DNA of 22,764 nt. Source: DATJYV01 sp035499415. GTDB lineage: Bacteria > Bacteroidota > Ignavibacteria > UBA10030. The stretch's first letter is position 1. Every line of letters starts with the position of its first letter. The stretch is from the NCBI GenBank assembly GCA_035499415.1, contig DATJYV010000110.1:1-22764 (forward strand), read 5' to 3'. Shown piece by piece: positions 14,298 through 21,697 of the stretch. The position numbers were made by a program, and so were the translations under genes. The notes below the pieces were generated by a model, which did not search any database, had not been told where the DNA came from, and was given only the letters and a program-made list of their open reading frames with translations.

Positions 14298-15290
14298 TCA
14301 ATCCCCGCTGTTTCGACGGAGTATTTCGTTCGCAAGGTCGAGGATCGGCTGTCTGCTCCGAAAATTCTCTTCCAGTTTGATGATCCGCGCTCCAGGGTAC
14401 TCTTTGGGAAAGTCGATGATATTTCTGATGGTTGAACCGCGGAAGGAATAGATCGACTGCGCGTCGTCTCCCACGACCATCACGTTCTGGTGTTTGAATG
14501 CGAGCAGCCGAACGATTTCTGCCTGAACCTTGTTCGTGTCCTGGTATTCATCGACCATGATGTACTTGTATTTGTCGGAGAGCGCTGCGCGAACCGGCTC
14601 GCTCTGTTTCAGGAGGAGCGCAAGATTCGTCAGCAGGTCGTCGTAGTCCATGAGGTTGTGCTGCCGCTTGTACTGCACGTACGCCGCGTGCACGTTTCCG
14701 ATATCTCCCGCCTGCTCGAGATACTGCGGGTAATCGACTGACAGGATTTCCGTCATCGGCGTCAGCGTGTTGAGGGCCCGGCTGTAAAGGTCGTAGAGCG
14801 CTTCCTTGCGGGGAAATCGTTTATCCTTCGTGTCGAGCTTCAGCCGCGTTCGGAGGAGGTTTACCACATCCTCCGCGTCTCCCTGGTCGAGGATCGTAAA
14901 GTTCTGCTCGTATCCTATCTGCGACGCATACCGGCGCAGGACCGTGTTGGCGAAGGAATGGAATGTTCCGCCGGCGACCTGTTCACACCGGCTGTCGAGC
15001 ACAATGACGGCGCGACGGAGCATCTCCTGCGCGGCCTTCCGCGTGAACGTCAGAAGGAGGAGACTGTCCGGCTTGACGCCCAATTCGACGAGATACGCGA
15101 CGCGGTAGGTGATCGTCCGTGTCTTCCCCGTCCCGGCCCCTGCGATGATGAGATGCGGCCCATCGACGGAGGTGACGGCCTCATATTGCGACTCGTTCAA
15201 TTCCTTCTTGTAATCGATCCGCAGATGCCTGGGGTCGACAAGATGGAGACCGTCGGAAGGAAGAGATTTGAGGGTGAATTTTTTGGACAA
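14298..15290 (-). CDS. uvrD: UvrD/PcrA-type helicase, N-terminal half (split gene)
   Basis: UvrD/PcrA enzymes are 3'-5' ATP-driven DNA helicases of repair and replication restart. This 330-residue half has the Q motif LNESQYEAV (31-39), Walker A GAGTGKT (51-57), motif Ia TFTRKAA, Ib GTFHSFA, Walker B DEYQD (247-251), motif III GDDAQSIYSFRG (274-285) and motif IV KLEENFRS. It stops at TGA (14298-14300) after LANEILRRNSGD, well short of the family's usual length of about 700. The start is TTG at 15288-15290, with repeat sequence immediately upstream and no Shine-Dalgarno. A functional helicase would need both halves. Confidence 0.88.
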   Translation of the reverse strand: MSKKFTLKSLPSDGLHLVDPRHLRIDYKKELNESQYEAVTSVDGPHLIIAGAGTGKTRTITYRVAYLVELGVKPDSLLLLTFTRKAAQEMLRRAVIVLDSRCEQVAGGTFHSFANTVLRRYASQIGYEQNFTILDQGDAEDVVNLLRTRLKLDTKDKRFPRKEALYDLYSRALNTLTPMTEILSVDYPQYLEQAGDIGNVHAAYVQYKRQHNLMDYDDLLTNLALLLKQSEPVRAALSDKYKYIMVDEYQDTNKVQAEIVRLLAFKHQNVMVVGDDAQSIYSFRGSTIRNIIDFPKEYPGARIIKLEENFRSRQPILDLANEILRRNSGD

Positions 15291-15351
15291 AGGGGTCAGC
15301 TTTCAGCGGTCAGCGATAATCAATCAGCGATTTGCGGTCAGAACCTTCCTG
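15291..15351. repeat. CTGACCGCT/CTGAAAGCTGACC-type word repeat upstream of uvrD
   Basis: On the minus strand the words CTGACCGCAAATCGCTGAT, CGCTGACCGCTGAAAGC and TGACCCC occur in series, ending two bases before the TTG start of the helicase gene. Similar words follow the other dispersed repeat copy at 5301-5345. Confidence 0.65.
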
Positions 15352-15441
15352 TTTGAACTCGAAACTCGCAACTGAAAACTCAACAATCAAAGCCTCCTCC
15401 CCAATCCACATTTGGCAATTGAAAATCGAAAATTGCCTCTC
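15352..15441 (-). repeat. Dispersed intergenic repeat, copy 2 (inverted)
   Basis: The reverse complement of this stretch matches 5201-5290 over 90 bp at about 90% identity. It lies between the uvrD start and the cupin stop codon, about 10 kb from copy 1. No gene is visible in the 15291-15471 gap. Confidence 0.88.
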
Positions 15442-15471
15442 CGGTTATTCACGTACCAACTCACCCGTTCA

Positions 15472-15834
15472 CTAAATCCTCTCCAGTTTCTCCTTCGTCC
15501 TCTCATTTCTCACATTTCCCGTGTTGAGCGTCGTTTTCGGCTCAAACAACAGCACCGAGACTTCATGGTCCGCCACCGGGCAGTGCTCCACGCCCTTCGG
15601 TACGATCACAAACTCCCCCTCTTCGACCGTCACATCTCCATCCTTCAATCTCATCGTAAATCGTCCATTCACGACCAGAAACATCTCGTCCTCATCGTCG
15701 TGGTGGTGCCACTCGAACGGTCCCTGAAATTTCACGAGCTTGACATACGATTCGTTGACCTCCCCGGCGACGCGAGGATTCCAATAATCACGAATCGACT
15801 CGAACTTCTGTTTGAGATTGATTTTTTCGATCAT
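15472..15834 (-). CDS. Small single-domain cupin protein
   Basis: From ATG 15832-15834, with AAAGGGA upstream, the product is 120 residues. The first cupin motif GPFEWHHHDDEDEMFLVVNG supplies histidines and a glutamate for a metal site. The second motif GEFVIVPKGVEHCP supplies another histidine. Such short cupins bind a metal and small molecules or act as isomerases or sensors; nothing here shows which. The open frame extends upstream to 15972, but those residues look unlike a cupin N-terminus and the ribosome site favours 15834. It is divergent from ackA. Confidence 0.85.
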   Translation of the reverse strand: MIEKINLKQKFESIRDYWNPRVAGEVNESYVKLVKFQGPFEWHHHDDEDEMFLVVNGRFTMRLKDGDVTVEEGEFVIVPKGVEHCPVADHEVSVLLFEPKTTLNTGNVRNERTKEKLERI

Positions 15835-15986
15835 CGCATTCCCTTTCCCGCCTGAACGTCGGTGCAGTCCATGTCTCCCGTACCATCCCGTCGATTTTTT
15901 TCTCTCGTTTGAGAATACATGCTCCCTTCGGCAAAAAGGGAGAGCTGCATCCGAAGATAGGAAAAAATGCAAACAGTCGCTTCGGG

Positions 15987-16015
15987 TTGAGAATGGAGGA
16001 ACAAAGAAGTAGCTT
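15987..16015 (+). promoter_or_regulatory. Probable ackA promoter
   Basis: TTGAGA (15987-15992), a 17-bp spacer and TAGCTT (16010-16015) form a plausible promoter about 70 bp before the ackA start. A 7-bp hairpin CTCCCTT/AAGGGAG lies upstream at 15922-15942 between the divergent genes. Confidence 0.5.
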
Positions 16016-16088
16016 AGATGGATCGCCGGCCGTCGAAGATTGCCGATCGTTTCTTTCCTGTTCCCCCGAAAATCATGGACTCCTGAAT

Positions 16089-17336
16089 ATGAACGTACTC
16101 GTCCTCAATTGCGGAAGTTCCTCGCTTAAGTTTCAGATCATCGAGACTGACCTTCCGCTCATAGAAAAGAACGCCGATGTCCAGAAAGCAAAAGGAGTGA
16201 TCGAGCGGATCGGCAGTCAGGCGCTGGCGACGCTCCAGGCCGCCAACCGACCGCCGGTAAAGCAAGCCACACCTCTGCGCGACCATCGTGTCGCCCTCGA
16301 TTATGTTTTGCGCTGGCTCGTGTCGAGCGAGAGCGGCATCCCGGGCATCAGCTCGCTCGCGGACATCCATGCCGTCGGCCACCGGGTCGTGCACGGCGCC
16401 GAGCGGTTCACAAAATCGGTCATCATCGACGACGAGGTGGTTCGGGGAGTCGAAGACTGCATCGACCTTGCGCCGCTCCACAATCCTGCGAACCTCAAAG
16501 GGATCCGGGCAGCCCGTGAAATTCTCGGCCCCGGGATTCCGCAAGTCGCCGTCTTCGACACTTCGTTCCACAGCACCATGCCCGACCGGGCGTATCTCTA
16601 CGCCATTCCGTACCAGCTGTACCGGCGCCACAAACTCCGCCGGTACGGTTTTCACGGCACCTCCCACCGCTACGTTGCTTTCCGTTACCGGCAGATCACC
16701 GGGAAGTCCCGCGAGGAGACCAACGTCATATCGCTCCATCTTGGAAACGGATGTTCCGCCTGCGCAATCAAAGCGGGCGAATCGATCGATACTTCGATGG
16801 GCCTCACGCCGCTGGAGGGCCTTGTGATGGGGACGCGGAGCGGCGACATCGACCCTTCGGTGATCGAATTCCTTTCGCACAAGGAGGGAATGGGATTGAG
16901 CGAAGTCGACGCGCTGCTGAACAAGCAATCCGGTCTCCTCGGCATATCAGGCCTCACCAACGACATGCGAGACCTGCTTGACGAGGAGCGGGAGCATCAC
17001 GACCGCCGGGCAACGCTTGCGATCGACATTTTTACGATGCGCGTCAAGAAGTACATCGGCGCGTACTTCGCCGAGCTCGACGGAGCAGACGCCATCATTT
17101 TCACCGGGGGAATCGGGGAAAACTCGCCGACGCTGAGACACCGGATTGCAACGGGCCTGGATGCCCTCGGCATCGAACTCGACGAAGAGGTCAACAAGAA
17201 AATGTCCGCGGGCTCGGAACGGGAGATCAGCAAGGCGGGCAGCCGCGTACGGATGTTCGTCATCCCGACGAACGAAGAGCTCCTGATCGCCCGCGATACG
17301 GTCCGCAGCGTCATGGACGCTCCACGACGTTGGTAA
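16089..17336 (+). CDS. ackA: Acetate kinase
   Basis: The enzyme converts acetyl phosphate and ADP to acetate and ATP in the cytoplasm. The 415-residue protein begins MNVLVLNCGSSSLKF, the usual acetate kinase N-terminus, and has GHRVVHGAERF, LHNPANLKGI, FDTSFHSTMP, YGFHGTSHRYV, LGNGCSACAIKAGESIDTSM, MGTRSGDIDPS and FTGGIGENSP, all in family order. The frame opens 60 codons upstream, but family length and start motif fix ATG 16089. No phosphotransacetylase gene adjoins it in the window. It is followed after 2 nt by a hydrolase gene, with which it is probably co-transcribed. Confidence 0.97.
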   Translation: MNVLVLNCGSSSLKFQIIETDLPLIEKNADVQKAKGVIERIGSQALATLQAANRPPVKQATPLRDHRVALDYVLRWLVSSESGIPGISSLADIHAVGHRVVHGAERFTKSVIIDDEVVRGVEDCIDLAPLHNPANLKGIRAAREILGPGIPQVAVFDTSFHSTMPDRAYLYAIPYQLYRRHKLRRYGFHGTSHRYVAFRYRQITGKSREETNVISLHLGNGCSACAIKAGESIDTSMGLTPLEGLVMGTRSGDIDPSVIEFLSHKEGMGLSEVDALLNKQSGLLGISGLTNDMRDLLDEEREHHDRRATLAIDIFTMRVKKYIGAYFAELDGADAIIFTGGIGENSPTLRHRIATGLDALGIELDEEVNKKMSAGSEREISKAGSRVRMFVIPTNEELLIARDTVRSVMDAPRRW

Positions 17337-17338
17337 GG

Positions 17339-18199
17339 ATGGAGACGCGCAAAGCGGCGCCTTCGGCATTTTCCCTGAGTTGGAAGATCCTTGTCCCGGC
17401 CGTCCTCGCCGCCCTTGCCCTCTGGTCGTTGATCACCCTGGCCGTGGATCGCTCCTTCATCTACTTTCCCGCTCCCTATCCCGAGGGGCACTATCTTTCC
17501 GCCGCGCGGGCTCCGTACGTTCGGGACATCTGGTTCCGTGCCGAAGATAAAGTTCTCCTCCACGGCTGGTACCTGAAGGCCGATTCCCCCCTCGCGACTG
17601 TCATTTACTCGCACGGCAACGCCGGCAATCTTTCGTACGGTTTCGACCTGTACCGCCGACTCCGCGCAGAGGGACTGAACGTCTTCGCGTACGATTATCG
17701 CGGGTACGGCCGGAGCGAGGGAACGCCGACGGAAAACGGGCTTTATAAAGACGCACGCGCCGCGTATGCCCGGGCTCTCGAACTTGACGGGGTGGATTCG
17801 AACAAGATCGTCCTCTGGGGTTTCAGTCTGGGGGGCGCGGTCAGCGTGCGCAACGCTCTGCAGCACCGCCCGGCCGGAATCATTCTCGAATCGGCGTTCA
17901 CGTCGCTCCACGACCTCGGACAGATTCACTATCCCTCGGTGGTTGTTTCCCTCCTCCTCCACACGAGGTTCAGCACGATCGAAGAAATCCCCAAGATTCA
18001 AACCCCCATCCTCTTCATCCACGGGACGATGGATGAAATCGTTCCGCTTGACCAGGCACACCGCCTCTATGAAGCAGCCCGCCCGCCAAAGACGATCTAT
18101 GAAGTTCCCGGCGCCGGTCACAACGACGTCTCCCTCGTCGGTGGGGACGAATATTTTCGCCGCGTCATGGATTTCATTCGTTCGCTCCCGACCCGATAG
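17339..18199 (+). CDS. Membrane-anchored alpha/beta hydrolase (BEM46/ABHD13-like)
   Basis: From ATG 17339 the protein has 286 residues. One hydrophobic N-terminal helix (about 17-36) anchors the domain. The fold shows the oxyanion block YSHGNAGN, YDYRGYGRSEG, nucleophile Ser163 in GFSLGG, Asp232 in HGTMDEIVP and His261 in PGAGHND. This triad and the RGYGRSEG segment are typical of BEM46/ABHD13-like serine hydrolases, whose natural substrates are mostly unknown. TTG at 17330, overlapping the ackA stop, is an alternative start. The tight link to ackA suggests an operon, not necessarily a shared pathway. Confidence 0.87.
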   Translation: METRKAAPSAFSLSWKILVPAVLAALALWSLITLAVDRSFIYFPAPYPEGHYLSAARAPYVRDIWFRAEDKVLLHGWYLKADSPLATVIYSHGNAGNLSYGFDLYRRLRAEGLNVFAYDYRGYGRSEGTPTENGLYKDARAAYARALELDGVDSNKIVLWGFSLGGAVSVRNALQHRPAGIILESAFTSLHDLGQIHYPSVVVSLLLHTRFSTIEEIPKIQTPILFIHGTMDEIVPLDQAHRLYEAARPPKTIYEVPGAGHNDVSLVGGDEYFRRVMDFIRSLPTR

Positions 18200-18345
18200 C
18201 TCCGCGGGATCCGCCGCAACCTTTTCCCGCGTTATCAAGTCTAAGAAAGCGGGCTTCGCGCCAACGCCGTCTCACCGCGCGATTCTTCGCTCTGCAACTT
18301 CGGGAGCCGACGGGACGTAACATTTCATATACTCGAGGAGATCTC

Positions 18346-19146
18346 ATGACCACCCGCCAGGCAGTTCCTGTTTTCCTGCTGTTCCTTGTCTCCCCTGTTC
18401 TCATCACTGCCCGGGAGAGTCGCGAGGTTAAAAAGACCGTCCGGATGAAGAGCGACGGACGCGTGTTCGTCGATACGTACAAAGGGGGCATCACGGTGAC
18501 GACGTGGGATCAGCCGCAGGTCGAGATCGTTGCCCGCATCGAGCCCGGGGATTCGTTTTTCGACCGGGACGACGACGCGGTTCAGGAGACCGAGATCCGG
18601 ATAAGCGGGGAAGGAGACGAAGTTCGGATACGAACGGATTATTCCCGCATCCGGTCGCATCATTCCAGCTTCTTTGGCCTGGGCGACGACGGCATCGAAC
18701 CCTCCGTCTATTATAGTATCAGGATGCCCAAATCTGCCCGGCTTTCGGTCAAGGACTACAAGTCGAAGACTTCGCTCTCGGGCCTGCAGTCGGATGTGGC
18801 GATTGATACCTACAAAGGCGATGTGGAAGTGTCAGACCTTGCCGGCTCCCTCGACCTGAAAACATACAAAGGAGATTCTCGGATTTCCTTCTCGCGGCTT
18901 GCCCGGGACAGCCGGTTCGAAACCTCCAAAGGGAGCATAGAAATCTCCGTGCCGAAGAAAACCGGGTTTGTCGTCGACTACCGCCTGGGGCGCAAAGCCG
19001 GCCTGCATTCGGACTTCGACCTCGCGTCGATTTCAAGCGGCCGTCATCGGAGGGACGAGATCCATGACGCAGAGACGGTGAACGGCGGCGGACCGCGGAT
19101 TGTCCTGTCGAGCGAAAAGGGTGTCTTTTCCCTCCGCGAAGAATGA
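18346..19146 (+). CDS. Secreted DUF4097-type beta-repeat protein
   Basis: ATG 18346 has GAGGAG five bases upstream. The 266-residue product starts with a signal peptide (MTTRQAVPVFLLFLVSPVLITA). It then shows repeated short strands typical of DUF4097 beta-solenoid proteins, with the recurring motif TYKG: VDTYKGGITVTTW, IDTYKGDVEVSDL, LKTYKGDSRISF and ETSKGSIEIS. The function of this family is not known; some members are linked to envelope stress regulators. It lies 48 nt ahead of the adaptor gene of an export system and is probably in the same operon. Confidence 0.82.
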   Translation: MTTRQAVPVFLLFLVSPVLITARESREVKKTVRMKSDGRVFVDTYKGGITVTTWDQPQVEIVARIEPGDSFFDRDDDAVQETEIRISGEGDEVRIRTDYSRIRSHHSSFFGLGDDGIEPSVYYSIRMPKSARLSVKDYKSKTSLSGLQSDVAIDTYKGDVEVSDLAGSLDLKTYKGDSRISFSRLARDSRFETSKGSIEISVPKKTGFVVDYRLGRKAGLHSDFDLASISSGRHRRDEIHDAETVNGGGPRIVLSSEKGVFSLREE

Positions 19147-19194
19147 ACAAGGTGAGGACGGAAAATCCATCCCACTTCCCCGCATCCTAACGTC

Positions 19195-20292
19195 ATGACG
19201 ATGAAAAAGAAAATCATTATTTCCTCTTCCGCGATTGTCGCGGTCGGTGCCGCTGCCGTCATATTCTTCGGCAATTCCAAGTCTTCGAAAGACGAGGAGC
19301 TTCCCAAAGTGAAAGTCACGCGGACCACGATTGTCGAGCGTGCCCTCGCCGTCGGAACGGTCGAGCCCGAGAATGAAATTTCCGTCAAGTCGCGCGTGTC
19401 GGGAGTGGTGAAGCACATCTTTGCCGACGAGGGGACATTCGTTCGCGCGGGCCAGCCGCTGATGGAAGTCAAACCCGACCCTGCTCCGACCGAGCTCGCC
19501 GCCGCGAAACGCCAGGTGCAGCTCGCGGCCGTCGACGTCGACAATCTCACCAAAGACAAGAAGCGGCAGGACATCATGCTGCAGCAGCAACTCATCTCGA
19601 ACAAAGACTACGAGGACTTCATCCACAACTTCGACGCCGCCGGGCTTCGATTGAAGATCGCCAATGAACAGCTGGAACTCATGCAAAGCGGCCACGTGCA
19701 AATCGAGGGGACGGAGATCGAATCGATTGTCAAGGCTCCCATCGACGGCTTTGTCCTGAAGAAGATGGTGGAGGTGGGCGACCCGGTAACGCCTCTGACG
19801 ACGTACCAGGATGGAACGGTTCTGATGAATATGGCGAACATGGAACGGCTGATCTTCAAGGGGACGGTGGACGAGATCGATGTCGGGAAGCTGAAAGAAG
19901 GAATGGAGGCCGAGCTCAAGGTCGGAGCGCTTCCGTCCGACACGGTGCGGGGGACACTGACAAAAATATCCCTGAAGGCGGACAAGAAGGATAACGCAAC
20001 GGTGTTTCCGATCGAGGTCCTCATTCCCCGGGAATCGGGCCCGACTCTCCGCGCCGGCTATTCCGCCAACGCCAGCATCATCATCAACCGGAAGCCGGAT
20101 GTCCTCTCGCTCCCGGAACGCGTGGTAACGTTCCGGAACGATTCCGCTTTCGTGAAGGTCGCCTCCGGCCCGCCGAAGCAGCAGGAAAAATTTATCAAGA
20201 CGGGACTCAGCGATGCGATCAGCGTGGAGGTCGTCTCCGGTCTGAAGGAGGGGGACGAGGTGTATGAGAAACCTGTGAAGAAGATCGAGTAG
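19195..20292 (+). CDS. HlyD/MacA-type periplasmic adaptor subunit
   Basis: The 365-residue protein has a membrane anchor at about 7-26, a lipoyl-like half EISVKSRVSGVVKHIFADEGTFVRAGQPL, a short helical hairpin (about 95-165), the second lipoyl half SIVKAPIDGFVLKKMVEVGDPV, and beta-barrel and membrane-proximal domains (about 215-365). These proteins link an inner-membrane ABC or RND transporter to an outer-membrane channel. Its two MacB-like permease neighbours point to an ABC-type exporter. MTMKKK allows starts at 19195 or 19201. No strong Shine-Dalgarno is seen. The substrate is unknown. Confidence 0.9.
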   Translation: MTMKKKIIISSSAIVAVGAAAVIFFGNSKSSKDEELPKVKVTRTTIVERALAVGTVEPENEISVKSRVSGVVKHIFADEGTFVRAGQPLMEVKPDPAPTELAAAKRQVQLAAVDVDNLTKDKKRQDIMLQQQLISNKDYEDFIHNFDAAGLRLKIANEQLELMQSGHVQIEGTEIESIVKAPIDGFVLKKMVEVGDPVTPLTTYQDGTVLMNMANMERLIFKGTVDEIDVGKLKEGMEAELKVGALPSDTVRGTLTKISLKADKKDNATVFPIEVLIPRESGPTLRAGYSANASIIINRKPDVLSLPERVVTFRNDSAFVKVASGPPKQQEKFIKTGLSDAISVEVVSGLKEGDEVYEKPVKKIE

Positions 20293-20375
20293 TCCCCCGG
20301 CACTGGCCGGCCGGAGATCACGATTTCACGCGCGGCGCACGAGTTCAGACCTGATATCCTTCATTCCCCGACACG

Positions 20376-21608
20376 GTGGAACACCTAAAGATCGTCATCA
20401 CAGAATTTCTGCTCGACCTCCGCGCTCAGAAGCTCCGGTCGTTTCTCACCACGTTCGGCATCATCTGGGGCACGGTGGCGATCATCATTCTTGTGTCCTT
20501 CGGAGTAGGGTTTCGCCGGCAGCTTGCCGTCAACATGCACGGCATTGGCGAAAGCATCTCCATCATGTTTCCCGGGAAAACCACCAAGTCCTTCGAGGGA
20601 TTCGGTACCGGGCGCGGGATCAGTTTTACCGAGGATGATGTGACGCTCATCGAAAGCCACGTACACGAGATTGGCGCGATCAGTCCCGAGTACAGCAAGC
20701 GCGTCACGACGCGGCTGGGTGAAAACATCCTCAACCCGCTGGTCACGGGAATCGTTCCGATTTACGGGGAGATGCGCAATGTCATTGCCGCCCCCGGGGG
20801 GCGCTTCATCGACGACGAAGATGTGCGCAACCGCCGCAGGGTGGCCGTCCTGGGCGACAAGGTGGAGAAATTTCTGTTCGGAGATTCCGACCCCATCGGA
20901 AAGGTCGTCCGCATCGGGGAAACGCCGTTCATCGTGATCGGCGTGATGGTCCACAAGACGCAGAATTCCTCATACAACACGCGCGACCAGGATCGCATCT
21001 TCATCCCTTCATCGACGTTTTCGTCCGTGTTCGGCGTGATAAAACTCACGAATATCGTCTTTCAGCCGACAGACCCGAGTCGGTCGAATGAAGTCGGGGA
21101 GCAAGTCCGGGCCGCGCTCGGGAAGAAATACAGGTTCGACCCGAAGGATATGGATGCGGTTTGGATCTGGGACACGGCCGAGTTCGATAAATTCATGTAT
21201 TACTTTTTCCTGGGGTTCAACATTTTCATGGGGCTCATCGGAGGCTTTACGCTCGGCGTGGCGGGAATCGGGGTCGCCAATATCATGTTCATTGTCGTGC
21301 AGGAACGGGTCAAGGAAATCGGGATCAAGCGTGCGGTCGGAGCCCGGCGCTCAAACATCCTTTTTCAATTTTTCATGGAGACTTTTTTCATCGTCGGAAT
21401 CGGATCGGCCATCGGGTTCCTCATCTCGCTGGGCATCATTCAGGGCCTGCAGTACATCCCGATAAAGGAGTTTGTCGGAACACCCGTCCTGTCGGTCGAT
21501 GTCGTCATCGCCACGATTTCGATCCTGGCCTTTATCGGTCTCGCTTCCGGCTTCATGCCCGCGCGCCGCGCTGCGAACCTCGACGTCATCGAATGCCTGC
21601 GGACGTAG
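20376..21608 (+). CDS. ABC transporter permease, FtsX/MacB type (first)
   Basis: The 410-residue product starts at GTG 20376. It has one N-terminal membrane helix (about 22-45), a large periplasmic MacB-PCD-like domain (about 50-265) with SPEYSKRVTTR, GGRFIDDEDVRNRRRVAVLG and DPIGKVVRIG, and three C-terminal helices (about 275-305, 333-355 and 372-395). The FtsX signature ERVKEIGIKRAVGARR lies between helices two and three. Unlike classical MacB there is no ATPase domain, so a separate ATP-binding subunit is needed. Such systems usually use mechanical movement to drive export through an outer-membrane partner. It lies 83 nt after the adaptor gene. Confidence 0.92.
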   Translation: MEHLKIVITEFLLDLRAQKLRSFLTTFGIIWGTVAIIILVSFGVGFRRQLAVNMHGIGESISIMFPGKTTKSFEGFGTGRGISFTEDDVTLIESHVHEIGAISPEYSKRVTTRLGENILNPLVTGIVPIYGEMRNVIAAPGGRFIDDEDVRNRRRVAVLGDKVEKFLFGDSDPIGKVVRIGETPFIVIGVMVHKTQNSSYNTRDQDRIFIPSSTFSSVFGVIKLTNIVFQPTDPSRSNEVGEQVRAALGKKYRFDPKDMDAVWIWDTAEFDKFMYYFFLGFNIFMGLIGGFTLGVAGIGVANIMFIVVQERVKEIGIKRAVGARRSNILFQFFMETFFIVGIGSAIGFLISLGIIQGLQYIPIKEFVGTPVLSVDVVIATISILAFIGLASGFMPARRAANLDVIECLRT

Positions 21609-21697
21609 CAGAAACCCTATCTCCCGGATGAGCCAAGCACTTCCCCATCGTCAATTGAAAATCACTCCGTCGAACATTTCCCGATCGTTCACCCCCC

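Noticed and set aside
14292..14300. Alternative genetic code with TGA as a sense codon
   Set aside because: uvrB, the S24 gene, the CDP-alcohol gene, the NTase gene and the helicase itself all end in TGA at family-typical C-termini, so TGA is a working stop here.
16997..18238. Open frame of 413 codons on the minus strand
   Set aside because: It overlaps the ends of ackA and the alpha/beta hydrolase gene, both certain, and shows no family features.
18328..18333. TATACT as a -10 box for the DUF4097 gene
   Set aside because: It lies directly before the Shine-Dalgarno, so the transcript would start at or inside the ribosome site; no -35 box is spaced correctly.
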